NCBI GenBank assembly: GCA_007833815.1
Contig: CP033464.1
Span: 1,683,501 to 1,747,500 of the forward strand
From: Brevibacillus laterosporus
GTDB lineage: Bacteria > Bacillota > Bacilli > Brevibacillales > Brevibacillaceae
Reading direction: 5' to 3'
Length of the DNA stretch: 64,000 nt
The number at the start of each line of letters is the position of its first letter. Positions within the stretch are counted from its first letter, which is position 1. The notes below the pieces were generated by a model. That model was not told where the DNA came from and ran no database searches. It was given only the letters and a program-made list of their open reading frames with translations. A program made the translations under genes and the position numbers. Positions 9,421-18,120 of the stretch are shown here, piece by piece.

Positions 9421-9456
9421 AGGGAGAGGGGAAGGCGATTGAGCCCTCCCTTTTTT
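9421..9456 (+). terminator. Terminator of the nos cassette
   Basis: AGGGAGAGGG pairs with CCCTCCCT (one bulge) across a short loop, followed by six T residues. Confidence 0.75.
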
Positions 9457-9483
9457 ATTTGATTCGATACTAAAGGTTCGAAA

Positions 9484-10047
9484 CTAATAGGTTTTAACAG
9501 TTGGAGCCTGATAAGATTCAAACTGATCAAGTAAAGCTTTCGCATCTGAATCTACGATGCTCATAGAACGGTATTTTGCATGTAAGAATTGCTCTGTTAC
9601 CATGTGATCAAATAGAGCAAGTAGAGGATCATAGTAGTGATTAATATTGAGAAGACCTATGGGTTTTTGATGGATCCCGATTTGGGCCCATGTAAATATC
9701 TCGAAAAATTCCTCTAACGTACCAGGACCTCCGGGTAACGCAATAAATCCATCTGCTAAATCTGCCATTTTGGCTTTTCTTTCATGCATGGAATCTACGA
9801 TTAAAAGCTCCGTTACATGCTGATGAGAGATTTCCCGATCTATCAGCAATTGGGGCATGACACCGATTACCTTACCGCCCTCTTCTAAAACTGTGTCAGC
9901 TACTGTGCCCATAATCCCAACGCTTGCCCCACCGTAAACTAACGTAATGTCTCGTCTGGCTAATTCTTTTCCTAATTGGACAGCCCCTTCTTTATAAGCT
10001 GATGACGCTCCATTACTTGAACCACAATAAACAGCTAAACGTTTCAA
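9484..10047 (-). CDS. LOG-family nucleotide phosphoribohydrolase
   Basis: A 187-residue Rossmann-fold protein of the LOG/TIGR00730 family. Motifs are AVYCGSSNG near the start, YGGASVGIMG and the hallmark ALPGGPGTLEEFFE with the catalytic Arg/Glu region. Such proteins remove ribose 5-phosphate from AMP or cytokinin nucleotides; older annotation as lysine decarboxylase is misleading. The TTG start at 10047 is preferred because GGAGG sits 8 bases before it. A more upstream ATG would place that ribosome site inside the gene. Confidence 0.88.
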   Translation of the reverse strand: MKRLAVYCGSSNGASSAYKEGAVQLGKELARRDITLVYGGASVGIMGTVADTVLEEGGKVIGVMPQLLIDREISHQHVTELLIVDSMHERKAKMADLADGFIALPGGPGTLEEFFEIFTWAQIGIHQKPIGLLNINHYYDPLLALFDHMVTEQFLHAKYRSMSIVDSDAKALLDQFESYQAPTVKTY

Positions 10048-10162
10048 TGCAAGTACCTCCATTTTCGTTCGTACCAATTACGTAGGGTTGTATTGTCATG
10101 TAACATTATATAGAATTTTTTTGAGAAACGTAAGCAATAGTTTAGGTAAGGAGGGTACTAGA

Positions 10163-10492
10163 TTGAACAACGTAGAATTTCAGAAATGGGTCAAGGAGTA
10201 TTATGAAGAAAGAGGATGGTCAGAACTAGATATCTTTATTCGCATAGGTTTTCTTGCAGAAGAAATGGGTGAGGTAGCAAGAGCAATCAGAGCTTTAGAA
10301 ATTGGTAGAGATCGACCTGATGAAAAGGTAGGAACATTGATAGAAAGAAAACAAGAGTTAAAAGAAGAGCTAGGCGATGTGCTAGGTAACATCATCGTCA
10401 TTGCGAATAAGTATGATATTTCCTTAGAGGATATTTTTCAGTCTCATCGAGAAAAATTGCAAAAACGCTATGCGCAGGATGAGAAATCATAA
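10163..10492 (+). CDS. MazG-like nucleotide pyrophosphohydrolase
   Basis: A 109-residue all-alpha NTP-PPase. The metal-binding helices are recognisable: EEMGEVARAIRALE early and KEELGDVLGNIIVIANKY later (the E-x-x-E and E-x-x-D motifs). MazG-type enzymes hydrolyse (d)NTPs to monophosphates, often as house-cleaning. The TTG start is chosen because AAGGAGGG lies 7 bases upstream. It is divergent from the LOG-family gene. Confidence 0.85.
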   Translation: MNNVEFQKWVKEYYEERGWSELDIFIRIGFLAEEMGEVARAIRALEIGRDRPDEKVGTLIERKQELKEELGDVLGNIIVIANKYDISLEDIFQSHREKLQKRYAQDEKS

Positions 10493-10512
10493 GCTTGTTT
10501 CCCTCTACATAT

Positions 10513-10558
10513 AACTAGGTTTGCTAGCTCCTACGTGCTGGTAAAGCCTAGTTTTTTT
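10513..10558 (+). terminator. Terminator after the MazG-like gene
   Basis: AACTAGGTTTGCTAGC pairs imperfectly with GCTGGTAAAGCCTAGTT, followed by seven T residues. Confidence 0.8.
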
Positions 10559-10683
10559 AAATCCACCTTCAAGATATCTATTCTGCCTTTTATCTTTTAT
10601 CTGAAGAGTAGTCTTTCTTGTTAGGAAAGTAAATTCTGTTACATGTAGTGATTTAATTCACATTAAATCTACTAGATGTCTAC

Positions 10684-10714
10684 TATAATACAACTAGATT
10701 GATAATGATTATCG
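10684..10714 (+). promoter_or_regulatory. feoAB promoter -10 and Fur box
   Basis: TATAAT at 10684-10689 is followed at 10700-10714 by TGATAATGATTATCG, a 14/15 match to the 7-1-7 Fur operator TGATAATNATTATCA. The site falls at the expected transcription start, so iron-bound Fur should block initiation. The -35 element is not clear. Confidence 0.88.
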
Positions 10715-10772
10715 TTTTGGATCGTAATTCAGCTTCATAGGAAACACAGCTTTAAGGACGAGGTGATAGGTA

Positions 10773-11000
10773 ATGGTACTAGCAGATATTAAAGCGGGGA
10801 CTTCTGCACAAATCGTAGATATTACTCAAGTGAGTGCTCTAGTGAGGCGTCGCTTAGTCGATTTGGACATTATGGAAGGAACGATTGTACGTATAAAAAA
10901 AATCCTGCCGTTTGGCGGACCATATACATTGGAAGCAGGAGGTCAAATTATCGGGATTAGACGAAATGAAGCCAAACAGATAAAGGTCGTGTGTGAATGA
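10773..11000 (+). CDS. feoA: FeoA ferrous iron transport accessory protein
   Basis: A 75-residue cytosolic SH3-like protein: a short N-terminus, RRRLVDLDIMEGTIV, PFGGPYTLEAGG and a terminal GIRRNEAKQIKV strand. FeoA interacts with FeoB and supports ferrous iron uptake. It overlaps feoB by 4 bases (ATGA) and lies directly behind the Fur box. Confidence 0.93.
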   Translation: MVLADIKAGTSAQIVDITQVSALVRRRLVDLDIMEGTIVRIKKILPFGGPYTLEAGGQIIGIRRNEAKQIKVVCE

Positions 11001-13018
11001 TTACGATTGCTCTTGCAGGTAACCCGAATACTGGGAAAACCACATTATTTAACATCTTGACTGGTTCATATGAATACGTGGGAAACTGGCCAGGTGTAAC
11101 TGTTGAGAAAAAGGTAGGATTGCTCCGTAATAAAGAAGGTCGCCTGATCGATTTACCGGGAATCTATTCATTAAATCCTCTGTCCAAGGACGAGGGTGTG
11201 GCGACTCAATACTTATTGGATCAGCACCCAGACATGCTCTTAAATATCGTAGATGCCTCACAATTAGAGCGCAATCTATACTTAACCTTGCAACTATTGG
11301 AATATGGGACACCAATGGTTATCGGGCTAAATATGATGGATGTAGCCAAAGCAAGAGGCTTTGTCATTGATGAGAAAAAGCTAGCTGAGAAGCTACAGTG
11401 TTCCGTCTTGCCAATCGTTGCCCGTACAGGAATTGGGTGTCAACAACTAGCTGATAGTTTTAAGCAAGTGGCACAACAGCCAAGTAGCCCATTCTATGTG
11501 AATTATGGAGTGATACTGGAGGAGAGTATCTCCTTGCTTGAAGAATTATTGCCAGCAGGCATGGAGCAACTACCTCCTAAACGCTGGCTGGCCCTTCAGT
11601 TCTTAGAAGGCAATCAATTGGTGCATGAATTGCTATCAAAATATGTGCCTACCGCACAGCTAGAGAAGCTTTACAAGCAAACAGAAGCAAGCATAAAAAC
11701 AAGTGATGGCTACCAAAACCGGACGCTCCAGCAATATATACGCAAGGTTCGGAGTACCATCATCAATGAAATAATCTCTACATGTAAAGCACAAGTCAGA
11801 CTGGTTGAGAAGACCTGGACTGATCGAATTGACGACTTCCTGACACACAAATTCTTAGGACTACCTATCTTTTTATTGTTTATGTATCTCACATTTAAAT
11901 TAACATTTGAATGGATTGGGGCACCGATTTCGGATGCCTTTAATGACTTCCTGGGTGGGCCATTTACTGATTGGCTACGTGTTACTATGGAAGGAGCAGG
12001 AGTCTCTGGATTCTTACAAGCGGCTTTGCTAGACGGTGTGATTGCCGGGGTAGGAGGCGTGCTCGTCTTTGTCCCGCAGATTTTTGTACTGTTCTTCCTT
12101 ATCTCGCTAATCGAGGATTCTGGTTATATGGCGCGGGTAGCAATGGTTATGGATAAAATTATGGAGATGATCGGGTTAAATGGGAAAGCTTTTATCCCGA
12201 TGATTATAGGCTTTGGTTGTAACGTACCGGGAGTCATGGCGGCACGTTCGATTGAACAACCAAAGGAACGGCTCTTAACCATTTTGTTAACTCCACTTAT
12301 GTCATGTTCAGCTCGTTTACCAATCTATAGTTTGTTTGTTGGAACGTTCTTCGCGAATAACCAAGCGATTATTGTGTTGTCCATTTATATATTAGGTATT
12401 GTTTTATCGCTCTTATTAGCCAAACTATTTTCTTCTACTGTACTTAAGCATGAAGGTTCTATGTTTATCATTGAGCTACCTCCATATCGGATACCACAAG
12501 GTCGCACGCTTTTTAGAAGCACGTGGGAAAAAGGAAAGGGCTTCATCCGTAAAGCAGGGACCTTTATTTTCGGAGGATCGGTTGTAATTTGGTTCTTGAG
12601 CTACGCCGGTCCAGCTGGGCTTGATGTAGAGCTGAATGATAGTTTTCTTGCAATAGTTGGTGGCGTCTTGGCGCCGCTGATGATACCGCTGGGCTTTGGT
12701 ACCTGGCAGGCTGGAGCCGCACTCATTACAGGCTTCTTGGCAAAAGAAGTAGTGGTTTCTACGATGAATATTATTTATGCAGCACCAGATGACGATACTC
12801 TACAAGCCGTTATTCAAACGCAATTCTCTGCTTTGAGCGCATACAGCTTTATGGTTTTTGTCCTCTTGTATGTGCCATGCTTAGCGACAGTAGCTGTCAT
12901 TAAAAAAGAAACTGGTTCTAATAAATGGACATGGTTCTCGGTGTTATATGGTTTGTGTATTGCCTACTTAGTATCATTTATCGTCTATGAGGGTGGTAAA
13001 TGGCTAGGGTTTACCTAA
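10997..13018 (+). CDS. feoB: FeoB ferrous iron transporter
   Basis: A 673-residue membrane GTPase for Fe(II) import. The N-terminal G domain shows G1 GNPNTGKTTLFN, the switch I stretch VGNWPGVTVEKK, G3 DLPGIYSL and G4 NMMD. The membrane part includes the two Gate domains and the conserved GFGCNVPGVMAAR segment, with a further CSARLPIYSLF motif. Length fits a Firmicute FeoB without a C-terminal FeoC. It is coupled to feoA and followed after 31 bases by a small Cys-rich membrane protein. Confidence 0.96.
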   Translation: MITIALAGNPNTGKTTLFNILTGSYEYVGNWPGVTVEKKVGLLRNKEGRLIDLPGIYSLNPLSKDEGVATQYLLDQHPDMLLNIVDASQLERNLYLTLQLLEYGTPMVIGLNMMDVAKARGFVIDEKKLAEKLQCSVLPIVARTGIGCQQLADSFKQVAQQPSSPFYVNYGVILEESISLLEELLPAGMEQLPPKRWLALQFLEGNQLVHELLSKYVPTAQLEKLYKQTEASIKTSDGYQNRTLQQYIRKVRSTIINEIISTCKAQVRLVEKTWTDRIDDFLTHKFLGLPIFLLFMYLTFKLTFEWIGAPISDAFNDFLGGPFTDWLRVTMEGAGVSGFLQAALLDGVIAGVGGVLVFVPQIFVLFFLISLIEDSGYMARVAMVMDKIMEMIGLNGKAFIPMIIGFGCNVPGVMAARSIEQPKERLLTILLTPLMSCSARLPIYSLFVGTFFANNQAIIVLSIYILGIVLSLLLAKLFSSTVLKHEGSMFIIELPPYRIPQGRTLFRSTWEKGKGFIRKAGTFIFGGSVVIWFLSYAGPAGLDVELNDSFLAIVGGVLAPLMIPLGFGTWQAGAALITGFLAKEVVVSTMNIIYAAPDDDTLQAVIQTQFSALSAYSFMVFVLLYVPCLATVAVIKKETGSNKWTWFSVLYGLCIAYLVSFIVYEGGKWLGFT

Positions 13019-13049
13019 TACGGAATAGAAACCACAGAAGGGATTGAAA

Positions 13050-13262
13050 ATGATGCTTAACATGGTAATTAATTTTGTTATTGGTACGCTAATTTTTGGT
13101 TATGCAGCATGGACTCTGTGGCGTTATGTTCAAAAGAGTAAAAAGGGAAAATGCTCTGGATGCAGTGAAGAGAAAAAATGCTTATCGGCGTGCTGTTTGC
13201 CTGATTCTAGTGAGCAGGAGCATACTTCGTCGATAAGAAAAAGAGACAATTCCACAAGCTAG
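13050..13262 (+). CDS. FeoB-associated Cys-rich membrane protein
   Basis: A 70-residue protein with one N-terminal membrane helix (NFVIGTLIFGYAAWTLW), a basic stretch and a cysteine cluster (GKCSGCSEEKKCLSACC). This architecture is the FeoB-associated Cys-rich protein found downstream of feoB in Firmicutes, possibly handling Fe(II) at the cytosolic face. ATG at 13050 has AGAAGGG 7 bases upstream; a TTG at 13044 is less likely. Confidence 0.75.
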   Translation: MMLNMVINFVIGTLIFGYAAWTLWRYVQKSKKGKCSGCSEEKKCLSACCLPDSSEQEHTSSIRKRDNSTS

Positions 13263-13269
13263 ATAGAGG

Positions 13270-13310
13270 AAAGCTGGAAGCTCGATTAGAGTCTCCAGCT
13301 TTTTGTTTTT
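13270..13310 (+). terminator. Terminator of the feo operon
   Basis: AAAGCTGGA pairs with TCCAGCTTT around a 14-base loop and is followed by a T-rich tract. Confidence 0.85.
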
Positions 13311-13398
13311 GTTTGACCTACTTCTTAGAAAAATATTTCACTTATTACTATATTTTACCGATATTTGTAAAGAGGATACAAAAAAGGGGGAAAGGGCG

Positions 13399-14466
13399 TT
13401 GGTTCAGGTACATATGGATTTAAGTCTGGAAGGGAGAGTGCTGGCGGAGGATATTTATAACACATATGGAGTGCTTCTTCTCTCAAAAGGCACAGTGCTA
13501 ACCTCCAAAGAAATCGCCAAATTAAAAGGAAACGGCTTTCAATCGGTTAACGTAAGAGAGATTCCCCACAATCAAGAAGATGATCGGTATCTACGTAAGC
13601 AATTACAGCAGGTTTCCGCTAATAAGCAATTGGTTGAAACCTATATGGACGCCACGCAAACCTTAAAGAACTTATACACCTCTGTTACACACCAGTACAT
13701 GCCTCCCATCAATGAATTTGAACAATTATATGAAACACTGCGTGCTCAAGTGATGAGCCAAGGAGACTTGTTTCGCTCTCTCTATTTGTTGGAAGGATCA
13801 GAAAATTACACCTATCGACATTCAATCAATGTGGGTATTTTATCAGCAACTATTTCTAATCTGATGGGCATGTCTCAAGAAGAAGTACACATGATGGGGG
13901 TTGCTGGATTACTGCATGATATTGGGAAAATGATGGTCCCCTCAGAAATCTTAATGAAGCCAGATCGATTAACAGATGAAGAGTTTGATACCATGAAGCT
14001 ACACACGGTGTACGGATACGAGCTTTTCAGGAAGTCAGCAGATTTTCCTGAAATATTTGCTCAAATTGCTTTGCTTCATCATGAGCGAATGGATGGTAGC
14101 GGCTATCCTGAGAAACGTCAGGGAGATGAAATCCCCTTATCCTGTCAGATCGTGGCAGTCGCTGATATGTTTGATGCTATTTGTTCTGATCGGATTTATA
14201 AAGAACGTACATCACCGTTTGAAGCAGCCCAATTCATATGGAACGATGCATGCAAAGGCAAATTAAACCCAAAAATTGTTTCAAAATTCATGCAGTCGAT
14301 TATCTCGATGTATATCGGAAGTCGCGCTTTGCTTAGTAATGGCGATGAAGTAGAGATCGTCCTCATTTATGCAGACGAGCCCATGCGACCATTTGTGCGA
14401 AAGGGAACAGAATATTTCGATTTGAGAAACAGACGAGATTTGCATCTACAAAAAATGATTTTGTAA
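13399..14466 (+). CDS. HD-GYP domain protein (c-di-GMP phosphodiesterase family)
   Basis: A 355-residue cytosolic protein. The N-terminal ~130 residues form an unassigned region. The HD-GYP domain has RHSINVG, LLHDIGKM (HD), HTVYGYELF, HHERMDGSGYP (the GYP motif) and VADMFDAICSDRIYK, so its metal ligands look intact. HD-GYP proteins linearise c-di-GMP. A TTG start with AGGGGGAAAGGG just upstream is preferred; ATG at 13414 is the alternative. No receiver or membrane domain is present. Confidence 0.85.
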   Translation: MVQVHMDLSLEGRVLAEDIYNTYGVLLLSKGTVLTSKEIAKLKGNGFQSVNVREIPHNQEDDRYLRKQLQQVSANKQLVETYMDATQTLKNLYTSVTHQYMPPINEFEQLYETLRAQVMSQGDLFRSLYLLEGSENYTYRHSINVGILSATISNLMGMSQEEVHMMGVAGLLHDIGKMMVPSEILMKPDRLTDEEFDTMKLHTVYGYELFRKSADFPEIFAQIALLHHERMDGSGYPEKRQGDEIPLSCQIVAVADMFDAICSDRIYKERTSPFEAAQFIWNDACKGKLNPKIVSKFMQSIISMYIGSRALLSNGDEVEIVLIYADEPMRPFVRKGTEYFDLRNRRDLHLQKMIL

Positions 14467-14504
14467 GTGTGAATCTTTTAACCATCGGAAAATCCTAAAC
14501 GTAC

Positions 14505-15356
14505 CTAAGACCCGTCTGCTTCTTCAGGAGTCGGGTTTTTTGCTGGAGGTAAAAGTGGTTCATACATCATCAGTGCATGATTCTCGGCGATAAAAAAATC
14601 GTCAGTAAGCGTACCATCCAGGGTATAGACACGACGATAAAGCTCATTATGCCTCGTATATCCTCCCCAATAAGCTGGCTGTATTTCATGGGATCGCTCA
14701 TAGATTTCATAAACGTACGGATGTGGATAAAGGGTTCTCCACTCCCCAACTAAAGTGTCTTCTGTCATGTAAAGATGCAGTTGATAGGAATGCTTTGTCT
14801 CATTTTTGATGCGTAAATCCATGTAGTTATAAGCACAGGTGGCCCCACTCCCAAATGGTTGTGTCCTATTAGAATCTGGGAATACATCATAACTATGTCG
14901 ATAGCGCTCCGTTACTTTTAAAGGGGTGTGTAGTGTCATCCAATAGATGAGATTGGATAATTGACAAAGCCCTCCACCTACTCCTAGTTTTACTTGCCCG
15001 TAAAAGAGTTGCATCCCATCTACATAGCCTCGTTTTTTTGTTGGTTTCTTCAATAATCTCCAGTAAGAAAACGTCTCCCCAGGTTGAATAAGTATACCGT
15101 CTAACGATTGAATAGCCAAACGTAAGTTATGAATTTTATTGTGCTGAAGCCACATATCGACATTTTTGAGTTTACGTAATAGCGGGGTCTGATGTGAGAA
15201 AACGGGTACAGGTAAAAGCTCAGGACTTTTTTTCAACGCAAAGCGTGTATCACTAAGATACCATTCCCCATAGCGCCTTAAACGGTAATAGGTGGTGCCA
15301 AGCCAAATACGTAATCTGCTTCGAATTTTAGGACGTAAGGAAGGAATTTGTTTCAT
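14505..15356 (-). CDS. VanW family protein
   Basis: A 283-residue protein with the VanW core: IQPGETFSYWRLL, KRGYVDGMQL, GVGGGLCQLSNLIYWM and RYRHSYDVFPDSNRTQPFG. The name comes from glycopeptide-resistance clusters, but the biochemical role is unknown and no van genes are nearby. No signal peptide is evident. It is convergent with the HD-GYP gene; the ACCCG/CGGGT hairpin with T run near 14508-14541 overlaps its 3' end. Confidence 0.88.
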   Translation of the reverse strand: MKQIPSLRPKIRSRLRIWLGTTYYRLRRYGEWYLSDTRFALKKSPELLPVPVFSHQTPLLRKLKNVDMWLQHNKIHNLRLAIQSLDGILIQPGETFSYWRLLKKPTKKRGYVDGMQLFYGQVKLGVGGGLCQLSNLIYWMTLHTPLKVTERYRHSYDVFPDSNRTQPFGSGATCAYNYMDLRIKNETKHSYQLHLYMTEDTLVGEWRTLYPHPYVYEIYERSHEIQPAYWGGYTRHNELYRRVYTLDGTLTDDFFIAENHALMMYEPLLPPAKNPTPEEADGS

Positions 15357-15450
15357 ACACTCGCCTGCCTTTCAAGGTTTGCCATGACTATGGCCCAAAA
15401 TTATAGCAATATTGCCCTTACTTTCATATATTTTACCAAGGGAAAAACTG

Positions 15451-15479
15451 TTGTCTACATCTAAAAAAACTGGTTTATT
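15451..15479 (+). promoter_or_regulatory. Promoter of the 23-residue ORF
   Basis: TTGTCT and TTTATT are separated by exactly 17 bases, 21 bases upstream of the micro-ORF start. Confidence 0.5.
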
Positions 15480-15499
15480 CCAAAAGAGGAGTGTTATCA

Positions 15500-15571
15500 A
15501 TGTTAGAAGAACGCTATGAACGATTTGCCTATGTTATTTTAATGGTTATCTGCTGTGTCATTGGGCTGTAA
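15500..15571 (+). CDS. Micro-ORF, 23-residue single-span membrane peptide
   Basis: ATG with AGAGGAG 8 bases upstream, preceded by a 17-bp-spaced promoter and followed by a terminator at 15623. It encodes a charged head (MLEERYERF) followed by a hydrophobic tail (AYVILMVICCVIGL), so it is a plausible small membrane protein. It is divergent from vanW. I recognise no family; the complete small transcription unit is the evidence that it is real. Confidence 0.5.
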   Translation: MLEERYERFAYVILMVICCVIGL

Positions 15572-15622
15572 ATATGGTTATATCTCCAGTATCGCTTGTT
15601 CATAGACAATATGTGACAAGGA

Positions 15623-15664
15623 CAAAAACGGCTGGCTTAGATGTCAAGATCAGTCGTTTTTTTA
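15623..15664 (+). terminator. Terminator after the micro-ORF
   Basis: AAAACGGCTGGCTT pairs with AAGATCAGTCGTTTT (small mismatches), followed by a T run. Confidence 0.7.
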
Positions 15665-15832
15665 CTCGTTACTAATGGATTTTTCAGCAAAATAAAACGT
15701 TTTACCCAAGTTTTACAATAATCGACTTATTTTTTCCCATTAACTGAAACTATTTGTTAAAAATAGAGTCTCATTTAATAGAAGTTTATTCATATATTTC
15801 GCAATCATTTCGTAGGAAGGAATTTATAAATT

Positions 15833-17917
15833 ATGCGCAAAGGTATACTTTTTCTCACATGTCTGATTATGCTGATGCTCGTCTCAGATCGAAATTCCTA
15901 TGCGAATCCGCCAAGTATCAGGCTGGGTAATGATGTACTAATAACTAAGTATCATCATCTCATTGACGGGAAAAGGATCGGGTTGATTACCAACCAAACA
16001 GGAATTAACAGTCAAGGACAAAGCATTATTACCGTTCTGGCCAATTATCATAATGCTACATTGGCGGCTTTATATGGACCAGAGCATGGAATAGATGGGC
16101 AGGCTTCGGCTGGAGCCTATGTGGAATCTTATATACATAAAGATTGGAATATTCCTGTCTACAGCTTATATGGTAAAACCAGAAAGCCAACCCCAAATAT
16201 GCTAAAAAATGTTGATGTCTTGTTGTATGACATGCAGGGTATAGGAGCGAGAACCTACATGGATATATCCACATTGCGTGATGCGATGGAGGCGGCAAAA
16301 GAGAATAACAAACCACTGATTGTTCTGGATCGTCCCAATCCGTTAGGTGGAAAAATTGTTGATGGTCCAGTACTAGAGCCTCCTTACCCAAGTTTCGTTG
16401 GTGTGGATGAATTACCATTAGCACACGGAATGACGATAGGGGAAATAGCACAGTACTTTAACAGAAAAACGGGTGCTCATCTAACCATTATCCCTATGGA
16501 TTACTATGCAAGAGGTATGATCTTTCAGGATACTGGACTTAAATGGGTGCAAAGCTCCCCACGAGTTCCGGGACTAGCTTCTGCCTTTGGCTATCTAGCA
16601 ACGGGACTGGGAGAAGGGATAGGATTAAAGAACGCGGACAACTTTAAATGGGTGGGAGCAGATGGCATTCCAGCAAATCAATTGGCTAAGATGCTAAACG
16701 ATGCAGATTTGCCAGGAGTTATGTTTGTTCCAGAGATGAAAGGATCCGCTGGTGGTGTTCGTTTGCAAATTACCGATTACCATTCCTTCAATCCAGCGCG
16801 CACAGGGATCTATGTCTTGGCATACGCGAACCAACTAACTTCGTCTGTTGTGAAAAGTAATGATAAGTCATTAAATATAGCTCAATTTGACAAAATAATG
16901 GGGAGTAGCGAACTTAGAGAAGCCTTAGCACGCCAGGCGTCCCCGAAAGAACTTGAAGCGTTGTACGCTCCTTTGGTCAATTCATTTAGAATGGAGCGCT
17001 TGCCTTATTTGATTTACGAGGATATTGGCAAAGAATATATGGGAGCTATTGTCGATTCAGGTAAAAGAGCGACGGTTGAACCAAAGCCAGACACAACGAA
17101 ACCCGTAACCAAACCGAAACCGAAACCAGTTACAACGACTCCGGTACCAAAACCGACGCCAAAACCAGATGTAACGACACCTGTACCAAATCCGGAGCCA
17201 AAACCAGATACAACGACGCCGACACCAAATCCGGGCACGACAACCACGAAACCGGTATCTACTCCAAAGGTAGCGCATCTTACCTTTGATGATGGCCCGT
17301 CTAATGTTACTGTTCAAATTCTGGATGTTTTAAAGCAACATAATATTAAAGCAACGTTCTTTGTTTTAGGACGTAATGTTAAAGGAAATGAAGCGATTTT
17401 GAAAAGAATGGTGGCAGAGGGTCATGCCATTGGTAACCATACGTTTTCCCATGATTACAACAAAATTTATAAAAACCCTCAGGCTTTCTTTACTGATTTA
17501 AAACAAGCAGAAGTAGAAATACAGAAAATTACCGGCCAAAAACCAAGTATGATTCGTTTTCCTGGCGGTAGCAACAATGGTGTTAGTAAGAAAGCACAAG
17601 ATGCTACTGTCTATGGAGCCAACAAATGGGTCATGAATGATATTGTGAAAGAAGTCAAGAAACAAGGATATTCTTATTTTGATTGGAATGTTAGTTCGGG
17701 GGATGCCAGATCCAATAGCTATTCACCGCAAGAAGTCATAAATAACGTGAAGCATGGTAGTGCAAACAAGCATGAGGTTGTTATCCTTATGCATGATACT
17801 AAGGCAAAAGAGAGTACATTGAAAGCTTTGCCACAGGTGATTGCAGATTTGCAAAAGCAAGGATTTACATTCGATGCTCTGGAACCTACAAGTACGACAG
17901 TGCAATTCTTAAAATAA
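15833..17917 (+). CDS. Fusion of NamZ-type exo-N-acetylmuramidase (DUF1343) and polysaccharide deacetylase
   Basis: A 694-residue secreted protein. After a signal peptide (to about residue 25), residues 30-400 form the DUF1343/NamZ (GH171) domain, with ITNQTG, LYGPEHGIDG and LLYDMQGIGARTYMDIST. NamZ releases MurNAc from non-reducing ends of peptidoglycan strands. A Pro/Thr/Lys-rich linker of about 60 residues follows, with repeated TTPVPKP-like units. The C-terminal 210 residues are a CE4/NodB deacetylase with intact motifs TFDDGPS, GNHTFSH, RFPGG, DWNVSSGDA and LMHDT. B. subtilis NamZ is a stand-alone protein. Substrate order is inferred. Confidence 0.9.
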   Translation: MRKGILFLTCLIMLMLVSDRNSYANPPSIRLGNDVLITKYHHLIDGKRIGLITNQTGINSQGQSIITVLANYHNATLAALYGPEHGIDGQASAGAYVESYIHKDWNIPVYSLYGKTRKPTPNMLKNVDVLLYDMQGIGARTYMDISTLRDAMEAAKENNKPLIVLDRPNPLGGKIVDGPVLEPPYPSFVGVDELPLAHGMTIGEIAQYFNRKTGAHLTIIPMDYYARGMIFQDTGLKWVQSSPRVPGLASAFGYLATGLGEGIGLKNADNFKWVGADGIPANQLAKMLNDADLPGVMFVPEMKGSAGGVRLQITDYHSFNPARTGIYVLAYANQLTSSVVKSNDKSLNIAQFDKIMGSSELREALARQASPKELEALYAPLVNSFRMERLPYLIYEDIGKEYMGAIVDSGKRATVEPKPDTTKPVTKPKPKPVTTTPVPKPTPKPDVTTPVPNPEPKPDTTTPTPNPGTTTTKPVSTPKVAHLTFDDGPSNVTVQILDVLKQHNIKATFFVLGRNVKGNEAILKRMVAEGHAIGNHTFSHDYNKIYKNPQAFFTDLKQAEVEIQKITGQKPSMIRFPGGSNNGVSKKAQDATVYGANKWVMNDIVKEVKKQGYSYFDWNVSSGDARSNSYSPQEVINNVKHGSANKHEVVILMHDTKAKESTLKALPQVIADLQKQGFTFDALEPTSTTVQFLK

Positions 17918-17932
17918 GAACATGCGTAAAAG

Positions 17933-17967
17933 CCCAGGGTGCTTTATCAAAATCCCTGGGGTTTTTT
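17933..17967 (+). terminator. Terminator after the NamZ-deacetylase fusion
   Basis: CCCAGGG pairs with CCCTGGG across a 13-base spacer, followed by GTTTTTT. Confidence 0.88.
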
Positions 17968-18120
17968 GTCTGAAAAACGCTAAAAAACGACTGAAACGTG
18001 AACGAGAGTTTATTTATAACGGAAAAATGTCGTTATCTGACAAGTTATACTCATACTTGCTGGCTTGTTTACCGAAATAAGAAATAGGGATATTATTTTC
18101 GGGGAATAGGGAGTGTCTTG

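Noticed and set aside
17014-17317. Minus-strand Gly/Val- and Arg/Trp-rich reading frames
   Set aside because: They are antisense to the Pro/Thr/Lys linker of the NamZ-deacetylase fusion; repetitive codons keep them open.
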